DNA of 6,145 nt from an uncultured Flammeovirgaceae bacterium (GTDB taxonomy: Bacteria; Bacteroidota; Bacteroidia; Cytophagales; Cyclobacteriaceae). Under the pieces are notes generated by a model. It was given only the letters and a program-made list of their open reading frames with translations. It made no database searches and had not been told where the DNA came from. The stretch is taken from contig CAMPJM010000258.1 of the NCBI GenBank assembly GCA_946886805.1, positions 1 to 6,145 on the forward strand, in the 5' to 3' direction. How positions within the stretch are numbered: the first letter of the stretch is position 1; each line of letters opens with the position of its first letter. Made by a program: the position numbers and the translations under genes. Of the stretch, positions 1 through 6,145 are shown one piece after another.

Positions 1-1
1 A

Positions 2-856
2 TGGAAAAAACTGGCCAATAGCCTTCGATTAAGATATTTAATGAGAATATCGAATAAAGTAGATGTAAAATCAGAAATCGCCACCATTGTGGATAATCCA
101 GCACAGTTTCCTGTTTTTGAATCTAACGATGATAATGCGGCATTGACTTATTTGCCCGCATTTCCCAACCAATGGCCCATTCATACCTATCGTGTTGGAT
201 CCTTTGATGAATATCGGTTAAGTGTAAGCCTGGGAGATAGACTGAAAGCATTAAATGATCCTAGATTGCAGGTCATTGCCAGGCCAACAGCGTCGACAGT
301 AGGCTCCGAAAACCCAGAATACATTGGCGTTCCTAACGGCTTAAATGATGCCGAGGCTTTAGCGTACAACGGAGGTTCAAACAATGTCTCGCGAATAGGA
401 GAAAGATTTTATGAAGATCCTGCCACTGAAAAAGGGATTATTATGACCTATGCCGAATTGCAGTTTATTCTTGCCGAAGCTGCTGCGAAGGATTGGATAG
501 CAGGTGATGCAGAAGGTTACTATTTCAATGGTATTGAAGCTTCTTTCGCCTACTATGGTATAGAACCTGATCCTGCTTACTTTGAACAGGAGTTGGTGGA
601 GCTTGATCCCGCCCAGGCTTTGGAGAAGATAGCATTGCAGAAATGGATAGCGCTTTTCTTCAACGGTTACGAGGCCTGGTTCGATTATAGAAGAACGAAA
701 TTGCCAGAACTTACCCCTGTAGATGGCAGTGATCGCATTATGTCCAGATGGGAATATCCGGGAGAGGAGCAGAGCCTTAACAAAGCTAATTACGATGCCG
801 CTGTTGCCCGACAAGGAGAGGATGATAATAAAACCATGGTATGGTGGGAGAAATAG
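2..856 (+). CDS. SusD/RagB-family nutrient-binding outer-membrane lipoprotein, 5'-truncated by window edge
   Basis: Surface lipoprotein that would cap a SusC-type TonB-dependent transporter and help capture its ligand. Although an ATG at 41 opens a 271-residue frame, the same frame is open back to base 2 and encodes WKKLANSLRLRYL just before it, the conserved SusD helix, so ATG 41 is an internal Met and the gene starts outside the window; 284 residues are visible. Other hallmarks (numbered from Met 41) are the PVFESNDDN segment (24-32), the TPR-like helix MTYAELQFILAEAAAK (135-150), ALQKWIALFFNGYEAWFDYRRTKLPEL (198-224), and a C-terminus NYDAAVARQGEDDNKTMVWWEK (250-271) that looks complete. 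The pattern resembles the SusD-like_2 subfamily (Pfam PF12771, assigned from memory of the motifs). The signal peptide and lipobox, and a partner susC, would lie upstream. Family call is firm; ligand unknown. Confidence 0.95.
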   Translation, partial: WKKLANSLRLRYLMRISNKVDVKSEIATIVDNPAQFPVFESNDDNAALTYLPAFPNQWPIHTYRVGSFDEYRLSVSLGDRLKALNDPRLQVIARPTASTVGSENPEYIGVPNGLNDAEALAYNGGSNNVSRIGERFYEDPATEKGIIMTYAELQFILAEAAAKDWIAGDAEGYYFNGIEASFAYYGIEPDPAYFEQELVELDPAQALEKIALQKWIALFFNGYEAWFDYRRTKLPELTPVDGSDRIMSRWEYPGEEQSLNKANYDAAVARQGEDDNKTMVWWEK

Positions 857-859
857 ATA

Positions 860-900
860 GAAGTTAGAAGGGGAAGTAGGAAGTTGGAAGACAGAAGAAT
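860..900. repeat. Degenerate 7-bp tandem repeat (GAAGTTR-like), six units
   Basis: Six consecutive units begin with GAAG at 860, 867, 873, 880, 887 and 894, so the spacing is 7, 6, 7, 7 and 7 bases. Units read GAAGTTA, GAAGGG, GAAGTAG, GAAGTTG, GAAGACA, GAAGAAT. The array starts 4 bases after the SusD stop codon and is almost pure purine on the + strand. Similar GAAGTTG-type runs occur between genes in Cytophagales genomes as far as I recall; function unknown. Confidence 0.65.
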
Positions 901-917
901 AAGCAAAAAGCAGCTCC

Positions 918-992
918 GACTTCCGAAGTTTGGCATCGGGAGGTGTTGAGGTATTTTAAACCGCTTAGCTTCCTAAAAAAACTTCGGAAGTC
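918..992. repeat. 14-bp perfect inverted repeat with 47-bp spacer; each arm also near-palindromic
   Basis: GACTTCCGAAGTTT at 918-931 is the exact reverse complement of AAACTTCGGAAGTC at 979-992. Each arm contains an 11-bp dyad, ACTTC-N-GAAGT (919-929 and 981-991), whose centres at 924 and 986 are 62 bp apart. It could form a stem in RNA, act as paired protein-binding dyads, or be diverged remnants of the same GAAGT-rich repeat family as 860-900. It is not a classical intrinsic terminator: the loop is long and no U-tract follows the right arm. Confidence 0.6.
929..959 (+). promoter_or_regulatory. Candidate Bacteroidota sigma-A type promoter for the phosphoesterase genes
   Basis: TTTG at 929-932, a 19-base spacer, then TATTTTAA at 952-959 resembles the Bacteroidota -33/-7 arrangement (TTTG, about 19 bases, TAnnTTTG); the last two bases of the -7 box do not match. 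A start near 966 would give a leader of about 150 bases before ATG 1114. The -33 element overlaps the left arm of the inverted repeat. A weaker -7-like box, TACATTTA at 1089-1096, has no matching TTTG at the right distance. Confidence 0.3.
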
Positions 993-1029
993 TTGTTCAA
1001 ATAAGCGATAGGCCAAGAAAAGCTTTAAA

Positions 1030-1064
1030 CGAAAGAGAAGGAGATAACCCTGAAAGGGTGACAC
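1030..1064 (-). repeat. CCCTGAAAGGG hairpin element, resembling Bacteroidota intergenic repeats
   Basis: ACCCT (1047-1051) and AGGGT (1055-1059) form a 5-bp stem around GAA. Read on the - strand the stretch translates as SPFQGYLLLF. Short intergenic elements with CCCTTTCAGGG that translate to PFQG-like peptides are, from memory, common in Bacteroidota and are often over-annotated as tiny proteins. The - strand frame over 864-1064 is therefore taken as a repeat translation, not a gene. A related + strand sequence lies at the start of the gene at 2226. Confidence 0.4.
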
Positions 1065-1113
1065 AAAACTGGATCGTCCGACAATTCATACATTTATAAC
1101 CTGAAAAAGCAAA

Positions 1114-2202
1114 ATGAAAAAAAATTTAATAATAGCTTTATTTATCCTTACAGTTAATGTGGCTAATGCGCAGGACAAGCTTAAAACTGAAAATGTATTT
1201 TTGATTTCTTTGGATGGACTGAGGTGGCAAGAGCTGTTTACCGGAGTCGATTCAGCTTTAATGATGACGAAAGAATATACCCATGCTCAAGACGAGATTA
1301 AAGAAAGGTTCTGGGATGATGACCCTCTGGTACGGAGAAAAAAGCTGATGCCTTTCTTTTGGAGCACAATAGTAAATAAAGGCAAAATTATAGGAAACAG
1401 GAAATATGGCAATAATGCTAACCTTACGAATACTTTCTGGTTTTCTTATCCTGGCTATAATGAATTGCTTACCGGATTTGCTGACCCTAATGTGGATAGC
1501 AATGATAAAAAGAACAACCAAAATATAACTGTTCTGGAATACGTCAACCAGCAAGAAGGATTCAAAGGGAAAGTAGCCGTCTTTGGGTCATGGGATGTAT
1601 TTCCTTATATCATCAACGAAGAGCGGAGCGACATCCCTGTTAATGCTGGTTTTGAGCCTGCCAAGGGAACTGATCTGACAGAAAGGGAGAAATTCCTGAA
1701 TGAATTGCAGGAGCAGATCCCCAGTCCCTGGGGAGGAGTGAGGCTGGATGCTTTTACCCACCATTATGCTTTGGAGCATATCAAGAAGGAAAATCCAAAG
1801 CTGGTATATATTGCCTATGGTGAAACAGACGATTTTGCCCACGATGGCCGCTATGATTTTTATGTGAAATCTGCCAATCAAACCGATGCTTTTATAAAAG
1901 AACTATGGGATTATGTACAATCGCATAAGCAATACAAGGACAAAACTACATTTATAATAGCCACTGATCATGGCAGAGGTACCGTTCCACTGGAAACATG
2001 GAAGCACCACGGTTCTAAAATAGAAGGTGCAGATGAAGTATGGTTTGCAGTAATAGGTCCGGACACAGAGGCAGCAGGAGAACTAAAAACGAAAGAAACC
2101 TATTACCAGAATCAAATTGCTAAAACCGTAGCCCATCTTTTGGGACTTGATTTTAAACCGGAAAAGAAAGCGGGTGCAGCCATGACTTCTTTATACAAAT
2201 AA
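1114..2202 (+). CDS. Exported alkaline-phosphatase-superfamily phosphoesterase (NPP/phosphodiesterase-like)
   Basis: A 362-residue hydrolase likely acting on phosphate mono- or diesters in the periplasm or outside the cell. The N-terminus MKKNLIIALFILTVNVANA followed by Gln20 is a clear type I signal peptide and supports ATG 1114 as the start; only A-rich sequence precedes it. Superfamily landmarks appear in order: FLISLDGLRW with metal ligand Asp34; FSYPGYNELLTG with Ser111 at the nucleophile position (Thr in typical NPP enzymes); GETDDFAHDGRY with Asp239/Asp240 and His243; IIATDHGRG with Asp285-His286; and TWKHHG with His298/His299. Such proteins are often labelled phosphoglyceromutase, sulfatase or nucleotide pyrophosphatase, but the motif layout fits the NPP-like branch best, and the signal peptide argues against a glycolytic mutase. 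It lies 257 bp after the SusD gene and 23 bp before the next start, so it probably shares a transcript with the latter. Substrate is not determinable here; residue roles are by motif position. Confidence 0.88.
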   Translation: MKKNLIIALFILTVNVANAQDKLKTENVFLISLDGLRWQELFTGVDSALMMTKEYTHAQDEIKERFWDDDPLVRRKKLMPFFWSTIVNKGKIIGNRKYGNNANLTNTFWFSYPGYNELLTGFADPNVDSNDKKNNQNITVLEYVNQQEGFKGKVAVFGSWDVFPYIINEERSDIPVNAGFEPAKGTDLTEREKFLNELQEQIPSPWGGVRLDAFTHHYALEHIKKENPKLVYIAYGETDDFAHDGRYDFYVKSANQTDAFIKELWDYVQSHKQYKDKTTFIIATDHGRGTVPLETWKHHGSKIEGADEVWFAVIGPDTEAAGELKTKETYYQNQIAKTVAHLLGLDFKPEKKAGAAMTSLYK

Positions 2203-2225
2203 AACTATTCACAGGGCGCTTGCTT

Positions 2226-4004
2226 ATGTCATTTTTTCAAGGTTTACTGCTTTTTAAGGTTATCGTTTTTTTCTTAACGTTTGAAAAGGATCATAATCAA
2301 AACCCCGGACATGAGCCAGCTCCCTCTTATTCCACTTATACTGTTCAACCTGAAGCTGCTAATCCTATTGTAACAGAAATTGACAATCTTCTAGAGGGGT
2401 TGGTAAAGCCGAAGCTAGAAGAAACGGATGTGGTTGAGGACTGGTTTTTTGCGCCGGAAAACCATAATGAAAGCATTATTGCCGATAATACTTTGAAACC
2501 AAAGACTGGGAAGATTCTAGACTTGCCCCATAGATTTCCGGAACCCAATACTGTTCTCTGGTATTCAAAAACAATGCAAATAGCAAAACCTTTCATCTTA
2601 AAAATATCAGCCGATGATGGCGCGCAACTTTTAATCAATGGGAGGCAGCAAAAAAGAATAAAAGGGGAGGTATTTGAGCTGAAACCAGAAGGTGAGGTTA
2701 ATATCAGTGTAAGGGTTTTTAACAATGCCATGTCCGGGGGACTTAGGAAGGTAAGTATATCTTCCAAAGAGGACTATGACAAGTTTCTTCAGGAAAAAAT
2801 GCGCTATGAACGTTATTGCCTGCTTGCGAAAAAGTTAAAGCGATTCACGGACCCTGAAAAAGCAATGATCGACGCTATAATACAGGCACTTGAGACACAA
2901 AATGATGCTTTACTTTCTAAAGCTGAGTACCATTTTGAACCTTATCCCTATTTTTTGGGAGGTCCCTATCTCCAAAAATCAGATAAAGATTCTCTTCATA
3001 TACTACTTGAAACAGGCCGGAGCTGTGGCTGTGCACTCTTAACAGGAAAAACAGAAACAAATTTAAAGGTTACAGCCCTAGATTCCAACACAACCTTGCA
3101 TGATTTCAAGCTGGTTCTAAATCCAGAAGATTCTTTCCTTTACTATAGGTTGCAATGCGATAAAACCATTTCCAGGGTTTATAAGGTAAAATTAAAAGAA
3201 GATAAAAATGCCTTCTCTTTTAATGTATGGGCAGACAGTCAGGGAGGTTGGGACACCTTCAGCAAGTTCATGGAAAACGTTCATGAAAGTGAGGATGTCT
3301 TTGGAATTGGTGTCGGCGATCTTGTAAATAACGGTGCAGATGCTCATGCCTGGCAATCTTTTTTTTCGACCTTAAGCAGGGCGGGTGCTGAGATTCCTTT
3401 TCATCTGCTTCCTGGCAACCACGATTACGATGGGGTCTACGATGACCTTAATCCTACACTTTTTAATCGTTTTGTTAGAAATGGCGGGAACAACAATTAT
3501 TTCTCATGGACTTATGCCAATTGTGCTTTTATAGCCTTAGATCCTAATGAAAATTTTCCAGTAGGCATTTTTGAAGCATCTGCTCAGTACAAGTGGTTTG
3601 TAGAACAGTTGGCAGCGCAAGAATGGCTGGAAGCGGACTGGCGTTTTGTTTTGGTACATCAACCTCCTTTTTCTCAAGGCTGGCCGGGATATCATGGAGA
3701 AGAATCGATCAAGAAATTGATCCTGAACACCGCAGAGGCAGGTAAAATAGATTTTGTGATTTCAGGTCACACGCACGATTATGAAAGGCTTAGCCGACCT
3801 GTAGGGAATCAAAAAGTTCATTTTCTAATCGTTGGAGGAGCAGGTGGGGGATTGGAGCCCCAACCTTCTTCTGATTTCCCTGAAATGGACACGGTCATTA
3901 AAGCCCATCATATCGCCCGATTTCATATAACAGGGAAAAAGGCCACTATTAAAATTTTGGGTTTGGATAATGCAATATTGGATTCCCTTGAATTTTCTAA
4001 ATAA
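2226..4004 (+). CDS. Calcineurin-like (PAP-like) metallophosphoesterase with N-terminal jelly-roll-like and FnIII-like regions
   Basis: A 592-residue two-metal phosphoesterase. Regions (from ATG 2226): hydrophobic leader 1-19; low-complexity linker to about 60; a beta-rich segment at 70-178 (TVLWYSKTMQI, ISADDGAQLLINGR, NISVRVFNNAMSGG) resembling galactose-binding or PA14-like folds; a degenerate purple-acid-phosphatase-type FnIII region at about 245-325 starting GGPYLQ; and the catalytic domain from 330. Catalytic motifs: WADSQGG (Asp337), GDLVNNG (Asp365), GNHD (397-400), LVHQPPF (His478), SGHTHDYER (His515, His517), then VGGAGGG (536-542). The Tyr that makes true purple enzymes purple is Asn368 by position, so it is probably not a purple phosphatase. 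ATG 2226 is preferred over an in-frame TTG at 2220; no later usable start exists before the beta domain. The leader has no early basic residues and no obvious cleavage site, so export is uncertain, and it resembles an intergenic repeat. It starts 23 bp after the previous gene, suggesting co-transcription. Confidence 0.87.
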   Translation: MSFFQGLLLFKVIVFFLTFEKDHNQNPGHEPAPSYSTYTVQPEAANPIVTEIDNLLEGLVKPKLEETDVVEDWFFAPENHNESIIADNTLKPKTGKILDLPHRFPEPNTVLWYSKTMQIAKPFILKISADDGAQLLINGRQQKRIKGEVFELKPEGEVNISVRVFNNAMSGGLRKVSISSKEDYDKFLQEKMRYERYCLLAKKLKRFTDPEKAMIDAIIQALETQNDALLSKAEYHFEPYPYFLGGPYLQKSDKDSLHILLETGRSCGCALLTGKTETNLKVTALDSNTTLHDFKLVLNPEDSFLYYRLQCDKTISRVYKVKLKEDKNAFSFNVWADSQGGWDTFSKFMENVHESEDVFGIGVGDLVNNGADAHAWQSFFSTLSRAGAEIPFHLLPGNHDYDGVYDDLNPTLFNRFVRNGGNNNYFSWTYANCAFIALDPNENFPVGIFEASAQYKWFVEQLAAQEWLEADWRFVLVHQPPFSQGWPGYHGEESIKKLILNTAEAGKIDFVISGHTHDYERLSRPVGNQKVHFLIVGGAGGGLEPQPSSDFPEMDTVIKAHHIARFHITGKKATIKILGLDNAILDSLEFSK

Positions 4005-4145
4005 GATAACCCGTTGTGTGACTTAAGTAAAGTTGATAAAAATCCTCAGAAAATTAGACCATTAAACCCGCTCTCTTTAAGGCCAAAATACTGCCATGAC
4101 ATGAGCATGCGATTGTCTGTTGCTATTGCAAATAAACGTATACAC

Positions 4146-6026
4146 ATGAAATATTACCCGATATTAGCCCTCTTTTTGAACTGCCTTCTAATAACGGAAG
4201 GCAAGGGACAGGAAACTATAACGCCAATAGGTGACTGGTGGTTTTGGCCTGACTACGTTTTAGAAAATAAAGCTGAGAATTATCCCGGTCCCAGGATCAG
4301 CGTGCCAAACACTCCAATTCAACCCGTGGATAGTGGCAGTGACCCTCTCGTATTTTATGGAGAAGAGCCAACAGAAAGGATTCGCAACTTCCTGAAATCA
4401 AAGAGGCTTCCTTCCGGGCCCTTTACTGTTGAAATGTGGATGGTTAACCACGTAAACCAACCCGTCGGGGCTCTGGTGACCGTAAAAAGTACAAATGAAC
4501 CCCAGGAACCGTCTTGGTTGCTGGGATACTATGATAAGGAAATATTATTCACGCTAAAAACAAAAACATCGCCTTTTTCAGATATTATTAGCCATTCTAT
4601 TGCAAAAAGGGGCTGGAAAAATTATTGGATGCATATAGTTGCTGTGTTCGATGGTGAAGACATGCGCTTGTATCTGAATGGTGAACTTGTAAACAAAATG
4701 AATGCCGGTAAACGAGAGGGATATCCGACAGAGGAATATGAATTGGAAGTAGCGGGTTATATGAAAAATGAGCCCTACATGGAACTTGGAAACCTGTTAA
4801 AGAGCCTTAGGATTTATGATAGTGCATTAGATATCAGAATGATAAACCAAAATTTTACGGCTTTTAAAAATCTGGTCGTGGAAGGGAAGCTTTATCCTGA
4901 CGTATTTCATTTCAATGCAGGCCCTTATCTAAATTATGCGACCCAAAATAGTATGCGGATTTTATGGGAAACAGATCGCCCGGCAAGTGCTTTTATTGAA
5001 TATTGTGAATCCCTTCCCATAGATAAGAAAATAAATGTAACTACCTTGAAGATATGTCTTGAAAATGGGGAAAAGCAAGAAGGTTATATTCATGAAACAG
5101 TTTTGGATAACCTGAAACCCGGCACCACTTATTTCTATAATGTTACAGCTGTTGCTGCAGATGGAACCTCCATAGAATCAGGAGTCCTTACTTTTCAGAC
5201 GGCAGTAACAAAAACAGCACCTTTTTCTTTTGCCGTATTGGGAGACACAGAAGCCCGGCCGCATATCAACAACAGGATTGCGAAGCAGATTTGGGAAGAG
5301 CGGCCGAATTTTTTGCTTCATGTTGGCGATATGACGGATGGTGGGAAGGCAGACCACAAATTCGAATGGAATTACGAATTTTTTGCCGGAATTACCCAGC
5401 TAACCAGCAGGGTGCCGGTATTTCCTGTTCCCGGAAATGGTGAAGATGATCTCTTCTGGTATAATAAGTATCATGCCCTACCTGGCAATGAGGGCTATTA
5501 TAATTTTCGCTATGGAAATTCTGAATTCTTTATGCTGAACAGCAATGAAAAGGAGGATCTTAAGCCGGGAGGCAAGCAATATTTGTGGTTAGAAGAAAAG
5601 CTGAAAAATTCTACTGCCACCTGGAAATTTGTGGCCCACCATCACGCGCCTTATTCTGCAGACGAAGATGACTATGGGGATTCCTGGAAAGGAAGTGGAA
5701 CACTGGGAGATCCTGATATCAGGAAAATCGTTCCGTTATACGAAAAATATGGCGTAGATATGGTTTTCTTTGGCCACCTTCATACGTACCAGAGGACATT
5801 GCCCATTAAAGAAGGCAAGGTAAACTCCCATAATGGGGTGATCTATGTGCAGGGAGGAGGAGGTGGAAACCTTGAAGATTTTTCCCCTACAAGAGCCTGG
5901 TTTAGTGCGAAAACCTATAGAGGGCACCATTATTTTACTATCAACATCGTAGAAAATATGTTAAATCTAAAGATGTATGACAGTGAAGGGCGGCTGAAGG
6001 ACTATTTGGATCTGGAGAAGTACTGA
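4146..6026 (+). CDS. Exported LamG-FnIII-metallophosphoesterase (calcineurin-like/PAP-like)
   Basis: A 626-residue exported phosphoesterase with a binding module. The frame opens at TTG 4014, but MKYYPILALFLNCLLITEGKG from ATG 4146 is a good signal peptide (cleavage likely before Gln22), so 4146 is chosen; ATGs at 4101 and 4107 would put a polar extension before it. Domains: a LamG/concanavalin-like fold at about 65-240 (FTVEMWMVNH, HIVAVFDGEDMRLYLNGELV, LLKSLRIYDSAL), possibly binding a glycan; an FnIII domain at about 255-353 (NAGPYL, SMRILWETDRPA, LDNLKPGTTYFYNV); and the catalytic domain from 358. Motifs: VLGDTEA (Asp367), HVGDMTDGG (Asp395), PGNGEDD (Asn431), VAHHHAPY (His498-500), FGHLHTYQR (His544, His546), and VQGGGGGN (568-575). 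The third motif has Gly432 where GNH[DE] has His. The 141-bp gap before it shows no convincing promoter or terminator, so it may still be in the same operon. Substrate unknown. Confidence 0.9.
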   Translation: MKYYPILALFLNCLLITEGKGQETITPIGDWWFWPDYVLENKAENYPGPRISVPNTPIQPVDSGSDPLVFYGEEPTERIRNFLKSKRLPSGPFTVEMWMVNHVNQPVGALVTVKSTNEPQEPSWLLGYYDKEILFTLKTKTSPFSDIISHSIAKRGWKNYWMHIVAVFDGEDMRLYLNGELVNKMNAGKREGYPTEEYELEVAGYMKNEPYMELGNLLKSLRIYDSALDIRMINQNFTAFKNLVVEGKLYPDVFHFNAGPYLNYATQNSMRILWETDRPASAFIEYCESLPIDKKINVTTLKICLENGEKQEGYIHETVLDNLKPGTTYFYNVTAVAADGTSIESGVLTFQTAVTKTAPFSFAVLGDTEARPHINNRIAKQIWEERPNFLLHVGDMTDGGKADHKFEWNYEFFAGITQLTSRVPVFPVPGNGEDDLFWYNKYHALPGNEGYYNFRYGNSEFFMLNSNEKEDLKPGGKQYLWLEEKLKNSTATWKFVAHHHAPYSADEDDYGDSWKGSGTLGDPDIRKIVPLYEKYGVDMVFFGHLHTYQRTLPIKEGKVNSHNGVIYVQGGGGGNLEDFSPTRAWFSAKTYRGHHYFTINIVENMLNLKMYDSEGRLKDYLDLEKY

Positions 6027-6028
6027 AC

Positions 6029-6145
6029 GATCATGAAGTCTTGAAAAAAGAGCAGGACGGCTGTAAGGATATTCCGGTTATTTGTAATCTGGATAATAGA
6101 ATTGTGCAACGGAATTACATGCAAATTAAGCAGGACGTTCAGGAT
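6029..6145 (+). other. Open frame of unknown status running off the right edge
   Basis: After the last stop codon one + strand frame (first base 6029) stays open to the window end and reads DHEVLKKEQDGCKDIPVICN, then continues to IKQDVQD. It has no ATG before 6119 and is open back to 5987 inside the preceding gene. It could be a remnant of a broken gene, a gene starting at ATG 6119, or chance. I do not recognise the peptide. AGCAGGACG occurs at 6051-6059 and 6129-6137, which is within chance. No terminator hairpin is visible after 6026. Confidence 0.2.

Noticed and set aside
41..43. ATG 41 as the start of the SusD-like gene
   Set aside because: The frame continues upstream to base 2 through the conserved WKKLANSLRLRYL helix, so this Met is internal.
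377..814. Minus-strand 145-residue frame inside the SusD-like gene, and similar minus-strand frames at 1258-1554, 1588-1881, 2345-2767 and 5736-5930
   Set aside because: All lie opposite strongly supported + strand genes and show no recognisable motif or domain.
864..1064. Minus-strand 66-residue open frame with GTG start in the intergenic gap
   Set aside because: It spans the heptamer array, the inverted repeat and the hairpin element; its peptide is the translation of repeats (SPFQGYLLLF and similar) and has no protein-like features.
4004..4022. Possible second copy of the 1042-1062 element (shared AGATAACCC and a following GTGAC)
   Set aside because: Only 9 and 5 bases match, with different spacing and no hairpin; too weak to call.
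4014..4145. N-terminal extension of the LamG phosphoesterase from TTG 4014, or from ATG 4101/4107
   Set aside because: A good signal peptide starts at ATG 4146; the upstream residues are polar, not domain-like, and would bury the signal.
4173..4184. Lipobox around Cys13 of the LamG phosphoesterase (LFLNC)
   Set aside because: Asn directly before Cys does not fit a lipobox, and the hydrophobic stretch continues past the Cys to a better type I site near GKG-Q.
1..6145. CRISPR arrays, tRNA/rRNA genes, insertion sequences, attachment sites
   Set aside because: I saw no spaced direct repeats, RNA gene landmarks, transposase motifs or terminal repeats with target duplications.

Overview
The window comes from a member of the Bacteroidota. 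The evidence is a SusD-type outer-membrane nutrient-binding lipoprotein at the left edge, exported proteins with leaders ending in a Bacteroidota-like small-residue/Gln junction (ANA-Q, GKG-Q), A-rich translation starts with no clear Shine-Dalgarno, and moderately AT-rich DNA. The gene types and the intergenic repeat style fit the Cytophagales (Algoriphagus/Cyclobacterium-like), but that narrower placement is from memory and tentative.

Layout, all genes on the + strand. (1) 2-856: C-terminal part of a SusD-like gene that begins before the window. (2) 857-1113: a 257-bp repeat-rich gap with a degenerate 7-bp tandem repeat, a 14-bp inverted repeat around a plausible Bacteroidota promoter, and a small CCCTGAAAGGG hairpin element. 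(3) 1114-2202: an exported alkaline-phosphatase-superfamily (NPP-like) enzyme with its metal ligands and Ser nucleophile visible. (4) 2226-4004: a metallophosphoesterase with an N-terminal jelly-roll-like region and a degenerate FnIII-like region; its N-terminus is odd. (5) 4146-6026: an exported LamG + FnIII + metallophosphoesterase protein. (6) 6027-6145: a short tail with one open frame of unknown meaning.

Taken together this looks like the downstream part of a SusCD-linked uptake locus whose visible enzymes are phosphoesterases of two unrelated folds; no glycoside hydrolase is visible. A reasonable inference is that the locus releases phosphate or dephosphorylates an organic phosphoester (phosphodiester, phosphosugar, phosphorylated glycan or similar) outside the cytoplasm before or during SusCD import. 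The substrate cannot be read from this sequence. The points most worth a second look are the calcineurin-fold active-site changes in the last two genes, the possibility that the start of the 2226-4004 gene derives from an intergenic repeat, and the paired dyads around the candidate promoter. I see no convincing evidence of a wholly new system.
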